Source: an uncultured Eubacterium sp.
Lineage (GTDB): Bacteria; Bacillota; Clostridia; Oscillospirales; Acutalibacteraceae
Direction of reading: 5' to 3'
Assembly (NCBI GenBank): GCA_944380635.1
Contig: CALWID010000007.1
Coordinates: 16,882 to 80,881 of the forward strand
DNA: 64,000 bases
Shown here: in pieces, positions 8,504-17,979 of the stretch
Numbering within the stretch: position 1 is the first letter of the stretch
Layout: every line of letters starts with the position of its first letter
Translations under genes and position numbers: made by a program
Notes under the pieces: generated by a model
Seen by the model: the letters and a program-made list of their open reading frames with translations, nothing else
What the model was told of the DNA's origin: nothing
Databases searched by the model: none

Positions 8504-10045
8504 CTAATCACCATAGCCTTTCAGAGTTATATCCTCATCCGTAACCTGCTGCTGATTTGCAGAAGCCTTATCAATCTCCTGCTTTGAGGGTACGCTTTCA
8601 ACAGGCAGATAAATCGTAACAAGAGTGCCTTTGCCCTCTTCACTGTCTATCTCCAATTTACCCTTATGCAGATTAACTATCTCGTTCGTTACGGCAAGAC
8701 CTATACCCGAGCCTCTGACCGAAACATTTGCCTTATAAAATTTATCAAACACATGCGGCAAATCTTCTTTTGATATTCCGCAGCCTTGGTCCGCAATGGA
8801 TATTTTTACGGCGGGGCCGCCGTTTAATTGAGAAAACTCCGCTTTTACGAATATTTTGCTTGGGGCGCGCGAATATTTAAGCGCGTTATCAAGTATATTC
8901 ATAAACACCTGCTTAAGCCTGTTAGGGTCCGCATTGGCAGGGGCGGCAATTTCAGGAATACTGTAGCGTACTTCTATGCCCTCTCTCATAGCCCTTTCGC
9001 AGAAAGTGAAAAGCGTTTCATCAAGTTCTGCAAAGATATCCGTTTTAACAAGGCGCAGTATCATTCTGCCGCTTTGAAGTCTGCTGAAATCGAGCAGTTC
9101 CTCAACAAATCCCTCAAGCCTGCCCGATTCCTTAACTATTACCTGAAGTCCTTTTACGGTTAATTCATCCTGCTGGATTTCCTTACTGTAAAACAATGTT
9201 TCCGCCCAGCCTTTAATAGAAGTGAGCGGCGTTCGGAGTTCGTGGGAAATAGTTGAAATGAAATCATTTTTCATTTTATCGGCGGTTGCAATCTCAGACG
9301 CCATAGAGTTTATGGAATCGCAAAGATTGCCTATTTCATCATCATACTTTTTTTCTATGCGCGAATCAAGATTGCCGCCGGCGATTTTTTTTGTGGTTTC
9401 CGTAATCTCCCTGATAGGGATAATTATGGACCTGATAAAAAACAGGTTGGACAGCAAAATTATTGCAAAAATAAAAAGTATGATAAAAAACAATATAACG
9501 ATTATGGCGCCTATTTGAGTATCAACCTCGCCGATTGAGGTCATAACGCGCACGGCGCCGACATTGGTGCCCCGTGAATTCTGAATAACACGGGTAAGCG
9601 CCATTATTTTATCCCCGTCCTCAGTTATCTTGCCGATATATTCGCCTGTGCCCGAATCTCCGGACATAGCGGAATCGTAATCCGGCATAGCGCAGTTATC
9701 AATAATAAATCCGTTTGAGGAGGCGATTACCTCCCCTTCGTTATTAATTACCCAAACGGTTGTTTTTTCCTTATAAGAATAACTGTCTATAAACTGGGCG
9801 GCGGAAGTTTCAAGCGACATACCGGAATCAAGATTTGCCGAAAAATACTCAGCCGAATTGGCTGACGCGCCCGACTCCAGAATATTCTGCACTGAACCGT
9901 AATAATAATTTTTTATAAATATGCTTACCACAACAAAAGCGGCGATAAGCAGGATCACAACAACAAGCAAGATATTCAAAAGCCATCTTTTGGTAAGCCC
10001 GTCAACCTTAAGAATATGTAGTTTTTGCGCTATCTTTTTTTTCAT
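8504..10045 (-). CDS. Sensor histidine kinase with extracytoplasmic domain and HAMP
   Basis: 513-residue class I histidine kinase. Order: TM1 (about 22-44), extracytoplasmic sensor domain (about 46-178), TM2 (about 180-204), HAMP (about 204-256), dimerisation/phosphoacceptor helix with His268 in FISTISHELRTPLTSIKGW, then the ATPase domain with N box NILDNALKYS, G1 DQGCGIS and G2 GSGIGLAV. The arrangement resembles WalK/PhoR-type kinases but lacks a PAS domain. It follows its response regulator gene directly and is followed by the DUF1385 gene. Signal unknown. Confidence 0.94.
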   Translation of the reverse strand: MKKKIAQKLHILKVDGLTKRWLLNILLVVVILLIAAFVVVSIFIKNYYYGSVQNILESGASANSAEYFSANLDSGMSLETSAAQFIDSYSYKEKTTVWVINNEGEVIASSNGFIIDNCAMPDYDSAMSGDSGTGEYIGKITEDGDKIMALTRVIQNSRGTNVGAVRVMTSIGEVDTQIGAIIVILFFIILFIFAIILLSNLFFIRSIIIPIREITETTKKIAGGNLDSRIEKKYDDEIGNLCDSINSMASEIATADKMKNDFISTISHELRTPLTSIKGWAETLFYSKEIQQDELTVKGLQVIVKESGRLEGFVEELLDFSRLQSGRMILRLVKTDIFAELDETLFTFCERAMREGIEVRYSIPEIAAPANADPNRLKQVFMNILDNALKYSRAPSKIFVKAEFSQLNGGPAVKISIADQGCGISKEDLPHVFDKFYKANVSVRGSGIGLAVTNEIVNLHKGKLEIDSEEGKGTLVTIYLPVESVPSKQEIDKASANQQQVTDEDITLKGYGD

Positions 10046-10063
10046 TTACAACTCTTCTTTAAA

Positions 10064-10777
10064 TTATTTTGATGAGGTGATCCATTTATAGCCGAGGCCC
10101 CAGATAGTTACAAGCCTTGTTGGTGAGGAAGGATTATCCTCCACTTTCATTCTCAGGCGGCGGATATTAACATCCACAATTTTTTCATCGCCGTAATAAT
10201 TATCGCCCCACACCTGCTTTAAAATATTTGTTCTGCTTAAAGCGGCGTTAGGGTTTTTAAAGAAATATTCAATAATCTGGAACTCAACCTGAGTGAGTTC
10301 TATAAGTTTACCCGCCTTTGAAAGAGTGCGGTTTCTTAAATTAAGTTCAAACTCATCAAGAGTAATAACATCAAGCGACGCGTCCGCCTTTCTGAAACCG
10401 CGCGTCATTTCCACGCGGCGGTAAACGGCGTCCACCCTTGCCATAAGTTCACTTGGTGAAAACGGCTTGGTAACATAATCATCCGCGCCCACAAGCAGAC
10501 CCGTAACTTTATCCATCTCCTGCGTTTTGGCGGAAAGCATTATTATGCCCAAATCAGAAGACCTTTTGCGAAGTTCCTTGCAAACCGTAAGGCCGTCAAC
10601 CTCCGGCATCATAATATCAAGAATGGCAACATCAAAAGACGCCTCGTCCTTTGAAAAAAGGTCCAGGGCAACAGCGCCGTTTTCAGCCTGCTCAACATCA
10701 TAGCCGCTTCTTGTAAGATTGATTACTATAAATTCGCGGATAGACTCCTCGTCTTCAGCAACAAGCACCTTTTTCAT
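10064..10777 (-). CDS. OmpR/PhoB-family response regulator
   Basis: 237-residue regulator: receiver domain with acidic pocket (AEDEE), phosphoacceptor Asp54 in AILDIMMPEVDGL and Lys in YVTKPFSP, followed by an OmpR-type winged helix (about 130-235) ending in VTIWGLGYKW. A strong ribosome site (AGGAG) precedes the ATG. Pairs with the kinase immediately downstream, and its start is 3 nt after the stop of the lipoprotein gene, so the three are probably one signalling unit. Confidence 0.95.
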   Translation of the reverse strand: MKKVLVAEDEESIREFIVINLTRSGYDVEQAENGAVALDLFSKDEASFDVAILDIMMPEVDGLTVCKELRKRSSDLGIIMLSAKTQEMDKVTGLLVGADDYVTKPFSPSELMARVDAVYRRVEMTRGFRKADASLDVITLDEFELNLRNRTLSKAGKLIELTQVEFQIIEYFFKNPNAALSRTNILKQVWGDNYYGDEKIVDVNIRRLRMKVEDNPSSPTRLVTIWGLGYKWITSSK

Positions 10778-10780
10778 AAA

Positions 10781-12091
10781 TTATTCTCCTTTATAAGTTC
10801 TAAGCATTGATTTGACGGCGTCGACCGAAAAATCGGCATTATCGCTGTTCCCTGCCCGGACAAGATAAGTATAGCCCGAACTTTCGGAAACTTTGGAAAA
10901 TCCGCTGTATTCGGAAGAGGACGCGTCATAATGCGCCTTAAGCACACACATTACCGAAAACAGCGTTTCATCATTTTCATCCGTTACGGTAAGAAGTGAA
11001 TTTTCAGGCGAATAAAGAACTTTAATTCTATCAAAATACTCATCGGGAATGATGAGTTGATATTCATCTTTAACAACAACAAGCGAACAGCAGTCTTCTA
11101 CAAGCACGGAATCATTATATTTATTCCAAATAACTGCATAGACATCAGACGGCAGCGAATCTTTCTGCGCATCCGTCGGGATTTCTATAATACCGTCATC
11201 ATCAACATCGGTGCAGTTTAGCATTGCATTGCGTGCCGTTGCGCTTGTAACCCCGCTTGAATAACTGTAAAACGGGGAAATAATAGTATCATAGTAATCA
11301 GACCAGTAGATAACTTCGGTTATCATCTGAGTACCGTCCGACTTAACGGCATCCGCATAGATATAAACACGGTCGTCATCAACATTATACTGAATTTCGT
11401 CATAATAACTGATATGACCGTCCAGCCTGGTTCTGCCGAGAGTTTCCCTTGAACCGTCATTATACTCATAAAGAGTTGCAGAGGCTGAAATACCGTCCCC
11501 CGTTTCAATGGTGAAAGCAAGCATTTCATTAACGGAATCCCTGTCCATATCCACAGCAATGCAGTTATTTACGGTAAGTTCGGAGCCTATCGGCTCAAGC
11601 GAATAGCCTTTATTCGTATTTTGTGAATAAACTATAAGCACATGATTTGTTGAATTGCTTATAACATCCCAAAGCACAACGAATTCGTACACTCCGTCCC
11701 CCGTCATATCCGAAAAAGAAAGAGAATACACATCTGAATAATCACTGCTGAGGTTGTAGATAACAGACCAATTTTGAGCGGATTTATCAATAACCGCCAT
11801 TGAGATTTTGCCCGGAGTTTTTTCCGGCTCATAGAAAACGATTGCCTCATCGGCTGAATCGCCGTCTATATCAAAGAAACTGAACGCGGTGGTAAAATCC
11901 CCTCCTGACGGTGTTTTAAGATTATAGCCGCCGCTTACATATGATGAAAGGGCGTTCTGAACATCAGCGTCATCCCCCTGAGGGGAAACAGGTGAGATAA
12001 GTTCATCAACAGAAGACGCAAGCCTGAAAGAACAGCCGCTCAGCACAAGAGAGAGCATAAGAACTGCCGCGATTATTTTAATCCATTTCAA
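10781..12091 (-). CDS. Putative lipoprotein with FG-GAP/VCBS-like repeats
   Basis: Start chosen at TTG 12091 because a GGTGG/GGTGAAAG ribosome site precedes it; an ATG at 12121 has no such site. The product of about 436 residues has a lipoprotein signal ending in the lipobox LVLSGC. The mature part has several segments of the type FFDIDGDSADEAIVF and DMTGDGVYEFVV, resembling the Asp-rich calcium-binding loops of FG-GAP/VCBS beta-propellers. Probably tethered outside the cell membrane. It leads the operon of the two-component system, so it may feed information to the kinase (inference). I do not recognise a named family. Confidence 0.78.
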   Translation of the reverse strand: MKWIKIIAAVLMLSLVLSGCSFRLASSVDELISPVSPQGDDADVQNALSSYVSGGYNLKTPSGGDFTTAFSFFDIDGDSADEAIVFYEPEKTPGKISMAVIDKSAQNWSVIYNLSSDYSDVYSLSFSDMTGDGVYEFVVLWDVISNSTNHVLIVYSQNTNKGYSLEPIGSELTVNNCIAVDMDRDSVNEMLAFTIETGDGISASATLYEYNDGSRETLGRTRLDGHISYYDEIQYNVDDDRVYIYADAVKSDGTQMITEVIYWSDYYDTIISPFYSYSSGVTSATARNAMLNCTDVDDDGIIEIPTDAQKDSLPSDVYAVIWNKYNDSVLVEDCCSLVVVKDEYQLIIPDEYFDRIKVLYSPENSLLTVTDENDETLFSVMCVLKAHYDASSSEYSGFSKVSESSGYTYLVRAGNSDNADFSVDAVKSMLRTYKGE

Positions 12092-12147
12092 GCTTTCACC
12101 ACCCAAACCGGCGCGCAACACGCCTATTAATCCATTATATTTGTAAT

Positions 12148-12156
12148 ATTATATCA
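12148..12156 (-). promoter_or_regulatory. Extended -10 promoter of the lipoprotein/two-component operon
   Basis: Minus-strand TGATATAAT is a perfect -10 hexamer with the TGn extension. The -35 (TTTATT at 17 bp) is poor, as allowed for extended -10 promoters. Expected transcript start is about 50 nt before the TTG start at 12091. Confidence 0.6.
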
Positions 12157-12257
12157 TTAAATAGTTACAAAATAAACATTTTTTTATATATTTTTAAAAT
12201 AATTATTACAAATTTGTTTGTATTTTAATATGAAAATTTAACAAAAATTAAAAGCAG

Positions 12258-12301
12258 AATAAAAAATCCGCCCTGTTTACAACACTTTGCAAACAAGGCG
12301 G
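12258..12301 (-). terminator. Terminator of the purine salvage operon
   Basis: Arms 12291-12301 and 12268-12278 (CCGCCTTGTTT/AAACAGGGCGG, one G-U pair) followed on the minus strand by ATTTTTTATT. It lies about 60 bases after the hpt stop codon. Confidence 0.85.
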
Positions 12302-12362
12302 TAATAGTTTGAAAATTTACACCGCTCAGGTTTTTATTCACACATGAAAACGATGATTAAAA

Positions 12363-12902
12363 TTATTTTTCGTAAACGCTGCGTTTGAGCGCTCCGATAT
12401 ACGGCAGATTTCTGTACTGCTGGTCATAATCAAGGCCGTAGCCGACAACAAATTCATCAGGAACGCTGCAGCCGACATAATCGGGTGTAATATCCGCAAC
12501 GCGCCTCTCGGGCTTATCAAGCAGAGTAACGATACTTATAGATTTGGCGCCGCGAGTCTTAAGAATATCGGAAACATACTTAAGAGTTCTGCCGCTGTCC
12601 AAAATATCCTCCACGATAAGTACATCGCAGTCATTGAGGTCAATATCAATATCTTTGGTGATTTTAACGCGGCCGGTAGATTCCGTACCGCTGCCGTAAG
12701 AAGATACGGCCATAAAATCTATGCCCATCGGAAGTTCAATATGGCGCACAAGGTCCGTCATAAAGAAAACACAGCCTTTTAAGATACCGAGCACAAGAAG
12801 TTTTTTGCCTTTGAAATCCTCGGTTATCTGCTTGCCGAGCCTTTCGTTTATCTGCCTGAGTTCCTCCTCAGAAACGAGTATTTTTTCTACATCCTTATGC
12901 AT
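12363..12902 (-). CDS. hpt: Hypoxanthine(-guanine) phosphoribosyltransferase
   Basis: Converts hypoxanthine or guanine plus PRPP to IMP or GMP. The 179 residues carry the PRPP-binding motif VLIVEDILDSGRTL (95-108) and the expected YGSGTESTG loop. The C-terminal YVGCSVPDEFVVGYGLDYDQQYRNLP is typical of bacterial HPRTs. Last gene of the xpt-bmp-nup-hpt operon, 3 nt after the permease gene, which fits salvage of imported purines. Confidence 0.95.
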   Translation of the reverse strand: MHKDVEKILVSEEELRQINERLGKQITEDFKGKKLLVLGILKGCVFFMTDLVRHIELPMGIDFMAVSSYGSGTESTGRVKITKDIDIDLNDCDVLIVEDILDSGRTLKYVSDILKTRGAKSISIVTLLDKPERRVADITPDYVGCSVPDEFVVGYGLDYDQQYRNLPYIGALKRSVYEK

Positions 12903-12905
12903 AAG

Positions 12906-13892
12906 TTACCTTTCCTCTCTGAAATAAGACAGACCGAGCGACGCCGGGCCCTGATTTTCTTTTTTCTTGCGCACTGAGCCGATGATAAGCACAATTATAG
13001 TTACAACATACGGAAGCATCTGTGCGATAAATGAATTTATATTCCAGCCGAGGACGCTTGGAACATAGTTGTAAGCCCAATAGCAGAAGCCGAAAATATA
13101 TGAGCCCCAAATAAGATTTATCGGTTTCCATGTTGCGAAAATAACAAGCGCAACAGAAAGCCAGGCGAGCGCCTCAATTGCGTCTCCCGCGGCGGTAGCC
13201 CATGTGCCGTAATTATAGTCGAGCACATAATAAACGCCGCCGAGCCCGGTAATGCCGGAACCTATGCATGTTGCAAGATATTTATACTTAGTAACATTTA
13301 TACCGGCTGCGTCGGCGGTTGCCGGCGATTCGCCCACGGCGCGCAGATTGAGCCCCGCTTTTGTTTTATTAAGAAACAGAGTTGCGGCAACGGCGATTAT
13401 GATAACAAGATACATCATAAAGCCGTATGAGAAAAATACCTGCCCGAATCCTTTGCTTAACGCACCGAATATTTTATATGAAAACACCTCGTTGGCGAAA
13501 TCGGCCTTTGTTGATGTGGAACCCTCGGGAATTATGAAAGTACCCACAAATTTTGAAAGACCAACGCCGAAAATGGTGAGCGTAAGACCGGTTATATTCT
13601 GATTGACACGAAGTGTGGTGGTAAGCAGGCTGTAAAGCGCTCCGGCAAGGAAAGACGCCGCAAAAGCGCACACAAGCCCTATAATTATTATCAGCACGGC
13701 GCTTGGATTATCCGTACCCGTTTGATAAAGATATGCGCCGGAAAAACCGAACGCAGCACCGATACACATAATACCCGGTGTACCGAGGTTTAGGTTGCCC
13801 GCTTTTTCCGTTAAGGTTTCGCCTATGGCGCCGTACATAATTACGGAGCCGAAAATTATTGCTCTTGTAAGCCAAACAATTAAATTTTCCAT
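12906..13892 (-). CDS. nupQ: Nucleoside ABC transporter permease, NupQ/BmpD-like
   Basis: 328-residue polytopic permease of the BPD_transp_2 type (8-10 helices), with family landmarks GAIGETLTEKAGNLNLGTPGI near the N-terminus (a stretch shared by BMP-system permeases) and NLRAVGESPATADAAGI in the conserved cytoplasmic loop. Works with the NupP-like permease and NupO-like ATPase encoded just upstream. Confidence 0.92.
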   Translation of the reverse strand: MENLIVWLTRAIIFGSVIMYGAIGETLTEKAGNLNLGTPGIMCIGAAFGFSGAYLYQTGTDNPSAVLIIIIGLVCAFAASFLAGALYSLLTTTLRVNQNITGLTLTIFGVGLSKFVGTFIIPEGSTSTKADFANEVFSYKIFGALSKGFGQVFFSYGFMMYLVIIIAVAATLFLNKTKAGLNLRAVGESPATADAAGINVTKYKYLATCIGSGITGLGGVYYVLDYNYGTWATAAGDAIEALAWLSVALVIFATWKPINLIWGSYIFGFCYWAYNYVPSVLGWNINSFIAQMLPYVVTIIVLIIGSVRKKKENQGPASLGLSYFREER

Positions 13893-13903
13893 AGCCGCCC
13901 TCC

Positions 13904-15016
13904 TTACGCGTTCTTTTTGCGGAAATTAAGTTTATAATTTATAAAAAATTCCGCGCCGATAACGAAGAACAAAACTATACCGATAACTATTTGAGACGCT
14001 GAGGAATCAAACGCGTCATTTGAATTGGCAATAAGATTTGTGCCTCTTTCAAGGACTACTATAAAGAGGGATATAAACACCATCTGAATAGTATTGAATT
14101 TGGCAAGCCACGCAACTATAATTGCCGTAAATCCGTATCCGCCGCCCGTTGTGCCGGAAGATATGGAATGGTCCTGACCGGCAACGGTAAGAAAGCCGCA
14201 CACGCCGCATATTGCGCCGGACATAATCATAGTGCGTATAATTACCTTATTTACATTGATTCCCGCATATCTTGCGGTATTTACCGATTCGCCTACAACG
14301 GCTATTTCATAACCGTGTTTTGTTTTCTTTAAATAGAGGAAAACGAGCACTGCAAGAATAAGCACAACAATGGTATTAAGCGCCCAGTCCGTTGAAAAAA
14401 GTTCCGGAAGATAACCGGCTTTGGTTGCCCTGTTTAACTTACCGAGTGAAGACGCAGTACCTTTCCATTTATCATAAAAGAAATCAACAAGTTTGATAAC
14501 AACATAGTTCATCATAAGAGTGAACAGAGTTTCATTTGTATTAAAACGCGCCTTAAACAGCGCCGGAAGAAAGCCTACCAAAGCGCCCGCTGCAACGGCG
14601 GCAACAATCATTACCACAAACAGCAGCCAAGCAGGAAGCGCAGTTGAGCAATACACCATAACAATCGCCGTGGCAAGGCCGCCTGCGAGCAACTGACCCT
14701 CAGCGCCGATATTCCAAAACCTCATTTTGAAAGCCGGAGCAAGCGCAACGGCAATACAAAGAAGTTTTGCGGTATAAATAAGCGTGCTTGAAAGATATAT
14801 TTTATTTCCGAACGCGCCCTTTATCATAGTAACATACAATTCAACCGGACTGATATCAATAACTATTTTCATAAACACGGCAACGGCGATAAGCCCGAGC
14901 ACAAGCGCTATACCGCGGTATCCCCACGCTTTAAGCTGGGAAACATTTTCTTTTTTTGTGAGCCTTACGAACGGCTCTTTAACTTTAACTGCGGATTCAT
15001 TTTCCACTTTGCTCAA
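13904..15016 (-). CDS. nupP: Nucleoside ABC transporter permease, NupP/BmpC-like
   Basis: 370-residue permease of the same family as its downstream neighbour, with a longer cytoplasmic N-terminus before TM1 (about 34-54), the FWNIGAEGQLLAGGLAT motif and the VVGESVNTARYAGINV loop. The start codon is TTG, overlapping the stop of the ATPase gene (TTGA), indicating coupled translation. Confidence 0.92.
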   Translation of the reverse strand: MSKVENESAVKVKEPFVRLTKKENVSQLKAWGYRGIALVLGLIAVAVFMKIVIDISPVELYVTMIKGAFGNKIYLSSTLIYTAKLLCIAVALAPAFKMRFWNIGAEGQLLAGGLATAIVMVYCSTALPAWLLFVVMIVAAVAAGALVGFLPALFKARFNTNETLFTLMMNYVVIKLVDFFYDKWKGTASSLGKLNRATKAGYLPELFSTDWALNTIVVLILAVLVFLYLKKTKHGYEIAVVGESVNTARYAGINVNKVIIRTMIMSGAICGVCGFLTVAGQDHSISSGTTGGGYGFTAIIVAWLAKFNTIQMVFISLFIVVLERGTNLIANSNDAFDSSASQIVIGIVLFFVIGAEFFINYKLNFRKKNA

Positions 15017-16536
15017 GCCTCCTCCCTCAGATTAGTCATCATAAGTCCTATTTCATCTTTTGTAACCGTTCTTGTATCAACTATGCCGTTTACCTTGCCG
15101 GAGCAAAGCACCATTATTCTGTCCGTCAATTCAAGCAGAACATCAAGGTCCTCGCCGACATAGATAACTGCCGTGCCTTTTTTCTTTTCTTCATTAAGGA
15201 TATTATAAATGGCATAAGAAGTATTTATATCAAGGCCGCGCACCGCATATGCGGTCATAAGCACTGCAGGAGAACCTGATATTTCCCTGCCTACAAGAAC
15301 TTTCTGAACATTACCGCCGGAAAGCTGCCTTACCGGAGTATTGATATCCGGGGTGATAACCTCTAAATCTTTACGCACTTTTTCAGCAAGTTTTCTCGGC
15401 TCTTTTTGGGAAATAATCGGGCCGCCCTTATCGTACGAGCGCAGCAGCATATTACCGGTCATACCCATTGAGCCTACAAGGCCCATACCAAGCCTGTCCT
15501 CCGGGACGAAAGAAAGAGAAACGCCGAGATTTCTGATAGCCTTAGGGGTTTTGCCGACAAGTTGCTGAGGCTCCCCCTCTGCGGGATAATACATAATACT
15601 GCTGCCGTCCATAGTTTTCTGAAGGCCTGCTACCGATTCAAGAAGTTCTTTCTGCCCGCAGCCTGAAATACCTGCTATGCCGAGAATTTCGCCGCTGTTT
15701 GCGGTAAACGAAACATTATCAAGCACAAGCACGCCTTCGCTGTTTTTAACGGAAAGATTATTAACTTCAAGCCTTTTTTGAGGGTCAACGGGGTCATCTC
15801 TTTTAATATTGAGTTCGACTTTTTTGCCGACCATCATTTCGGTGAGCATTTCCTCAGTTGCGTCTTTTGTTTCAACCGTGCCGACATATTCGCCTTTTCT
15901 GAGAATAGCAACACGGTCTGACACCTCAAGAACCTCATTTAATTTATGAGTTATGATTACTACGGATTTACCGTCATCCCTCATACTTCTGATTACATTG
16001 AAAAGTTTTTGAGTTTCCTGGGGGGTCAGCACGGCGGTAGGCTCATCCAAAATAAGAATTTCCGCGCCGCGGTAAAGCGCCTTAACTATTTCCAAAGTCT
16101 GCTTTTGCGAAACAGACATTGTGTATACCTTTTGGGAAGTATCAATATCAAACCCGTATTTATTACAGATACCATTTATTTTGGCGGCGATATCTTTTTT
16201 ATTGTATTTTTCTTTTTTATCAAGCCCGAGCGCCACATTTTCCGTTGCGGTAAAAACATCCACAAGTTTGAAATGCTGATGAATCATACCTATTCCGAGG
16301 GCATAAGCGTCCTTCGGGGAGCGTATGGACACCTCTTTGGAATCTACAAAGATATGACCCTCATCCGGCAGGTAAATTCCGGAAAGCATATTCATAAGGG
16401 TGGTTTTACCGCTGCCGTTTTCACCGAGCAGCGAAAGGATTTCACCGTGGCGGATATTAAGGCTGACATCTTTGTTTGCAACAACGCTGCCGAAAGTTTT
16501 AGTTAAATTTTTAAGCTGAACGGCAATCTGCTCCAA
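15013..16536 (-). CDS. nupO: Nucleoside ABC transporter ATP-binding protein, NupO/BmpB-like (two NBDs)
   Basis: Tandem ATPase domains of the RbsA/NupO type. First NBD: Walker A GENGSGKTT and Walker B ILILDEPTAVL. Second NBD: GISGCGQKE, LSGGNVQK and a divergent Walker B AVLMTAYAVRGLD in place of the usual LIxAQPTRGLD, as tolerated in non-catalytic second domains. Start chosen at TTG 16536, because AAAAGGAG lies 8 nt upstream of it; the in-frame ATGs at 16557/16554 overlap that ribosome site and lack one of their own. A hairpin separates it from the binding-protein gene. Confidence 0.9.
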   Translation of the reverse strand: MEQIAVQLKNLTKTFGSVVANKDVSLNIRHGEILSLLGENGSGKTTLMNMLSGIYLPDEGHIFVDSKEVSIRSPKDAYALGIGMIHQHFKLVDVFTATENVALGLDKKEKYNKKDIAAKINGICNKYGFDIDTSQKVYTMSVSQKQTLEIVKALYRGAEILILDEPTAVLTPQETQKLFNVIRSMRDDGKSVVIITHKLNEVLEVSDRVAILRKGEYVGTVETKDATEEMLTEMMVGKKVELNIKRDDPVDPQKRLEVNNLSVKNSEGVLVLDNVSFTANSGEILGIAGISGCGQKELLESVAGLQKTMDGSSIMYYPAEGEPQQLVGKTPKAIRNLGVSLSFVPEDRLGMGLVGSMGMTGNMLLRSYDKGGPIISQKEPRKLAEKVRKDLEVITPDINTPVRQLSGGNVQKVLVGREISGSPAVLMTAYAVRGLDINTSYAIYNILNEEKKKGTAVIYVGEDLDVLLELTDRIMVLCSGKVNGIVDTRTVTKDEIGLMMTNLREEA

Positions 16537-16570
16537 AATATCGCTCCTTTTCATCATAAAGTTAAAAGAA

Positions 16571-16603
16571 ATTAAAGGGAAGCCGGAAAAGCTTCCCTTT
16601 AAT
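16571..16603 (-). terminator. Intra-operon hairpin (partial terminator) between binding protein and ATPase genes
   Basis: Perfect 13-bp stem (arms 16591-16603 and 16571-16583, 7-nt loop), followed on the minus strand by TTCTTTTAACTTT. The weak U-tract suggests partial termination, which would leave the binding protein more abundant than the rest of the transporter. Confidence 0.7.
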
Positions 16604-16616
16604 GAATTTTTTTAAA

Positions 16617-17918
16617 TTAACTGTTTGCGTTGAGTTCGGTGATTCCATCAATTCTGAGCTGGAAGTAAGGAGCAGCCCTGAGTACGGATTCCTCAAAATA
16701 AGTGATATTGTTTTCAGTAACAATAGCCTCTTTTTCTTCACCCTGATATACAACGCTTGCAGTACCTGTTGAATAATCATAATATGAAAGGTCAATAGGA
16801 GCGGTTGTTACCTGAGCGCCTTCAACAGTGAATTTAGAAGTATCAAATACCTGAAGCGAGCCGTTTTTGAGGTTTTCAATAGCGGCGTCAACAGCCTCCT
16901 GAGTACCCTCTGCGCATGCTGAGCCGAGAGGAGTAATGCCTACGGCGTCTGCCTCATAGCCTTTTGCCCAGTCCTGAGGAATCTCAGTGCCGTTCATAAC
17001 TGCTGAGAAGAGTTCTTCATAATATACTTCCCAGTTATTGGTTGAGGATGTAAGAGCAACATCGGGAGCAACATCAGTCATATCAACATTATATCCAACG
17101 CTGTAAGCAACGGTGCCCTCGTTATAAGCGTCCTCAACAGCGGTGGGAGCGCCTGTTGAATCAGCGTGCTGACCGATGATAACGCAGCCGCGAGCCATAA
17201 GAGTTTCAGCGGCAGCAGCCTCACCTTCAAGGTCAAACCAAGAATTGGTGTACTGAACATCCATAACAACATTGGAAACTATGGATTTAATTCCGAGATA
17301 GAAAGCAGTGTAGCCGGAAACAACTTCAGCGTAAGGATAAGCGCCTACATAGCCGACTTTGATATTGCCGTTCTCATCAAAATTATTATCACCAAGTTGA
17401 TTTGTTTCCTGCAGTTCCTGAAGTTTCATACCTGCTACAATACCGGATACATATCTTGCCTGATAAATCTTTGTGAACGCGTTATAAAGGTTCGGAAGAC
17501 CTGAAATAGCAGCGTAATCACCGGTCATAGCAACAAAAGTAACATCCGGGTAATCTTCTGCAGCCTCAGCGATAAAGTCCTGATGGCCGTAACTGTTTGA
17601 GATAACAAGCTGGCAGCCGGAAGCAACAAGTTCCTGAGCGGCTGTATAGCATTCCTCTGACTCGGGTATCTTTTCTTTCCAACTGATATTTTCAGCGGGA
17701 ATACCGAGTTTTTCGGCAGCGGCTCTGATACCGTCTGCATGCGCCTTAGTATAGGTTTCTGTGTCATCGCCTATTTCGATAACGCCGATTTTAATATCGG
17801 CAGCGCCTACACCGGCTGACGCGTCTGAATTTTCATCTGAGCCTGCGGAGCAAGCCGCAAATGAAAATACAAGAACAACGGCAAGAAGCAGTGCCATAAT
17901 CTTTTTTGATAATTTCAT
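16617..17918 (-). CDS. bmpA: BMP-family nucleoside-binding lipoprotein
   Basis: 433-residue solute-binding lipoprotein with a signal peptide ending in the lipobox SFAAC (Cys23). The mature domain has the BMP/Med/PnrA landmarks: KIGVIEIGDDTETYTKAHADG at the start, GCQLVISNSYGHQDF, and IKVGYVGAYPYAEVVSGYTAF in the middle. The family binds purine nucleosides, which matches xpt and hpt in the same operon. Strong ribosome site (GGAGG). Confidence 0.93.
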   Translation of the reverse strand: MKLSKKIMALLLAVVLVFSFAACSAGSDENSDASAGVGAADIKIGVIEIGDDTETYTKAHADGIRAAAEKLGIPAENISWKEKIPESEECYTAAQELVASGCQLVISNSYGHQDFIAEAAEDYPDVTFVAMTGDYAAISGLPNLYNAFTKIYQARYVSGIVAGMKLQELQETNQLGDNNFDENGNIKVGYVGAYPYAEVVSGYTAFYLGIKSIVSNVVMDVQYTNSWFDLEGEAAAAETLMARGCVIIGQHADSTGAPTAVEDAYNEGTVAYSVGYNVDMTDVAPDVALTSSTNNWEVYYEELFSAVMNGTEIPQDWAKGYEADAVGITPLGSACAEGTQEAVDAAIENLKNGSLQVFDTSKFTVEGAQVTTAPIDLSYYDYSTGTASVVYQGEEKEAIVTENNITYFEESVLRAAPYFQLRIDGITELNANS

Positions 17919-17979
17919 TTCTTTCTACCTCCGAAAAGTTTTTATTATTAAAAGGCTTGCGCCTGATAACCGGGTTATA

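Noticed and set aside
15013-16536. Loss of function in the second ATPase domain (divergent Walker B)
   Set aside because: Second NBDs of RbsA/NupO-type proteins are commonly degenerate; the first NBD is intact, so no defect is implied.
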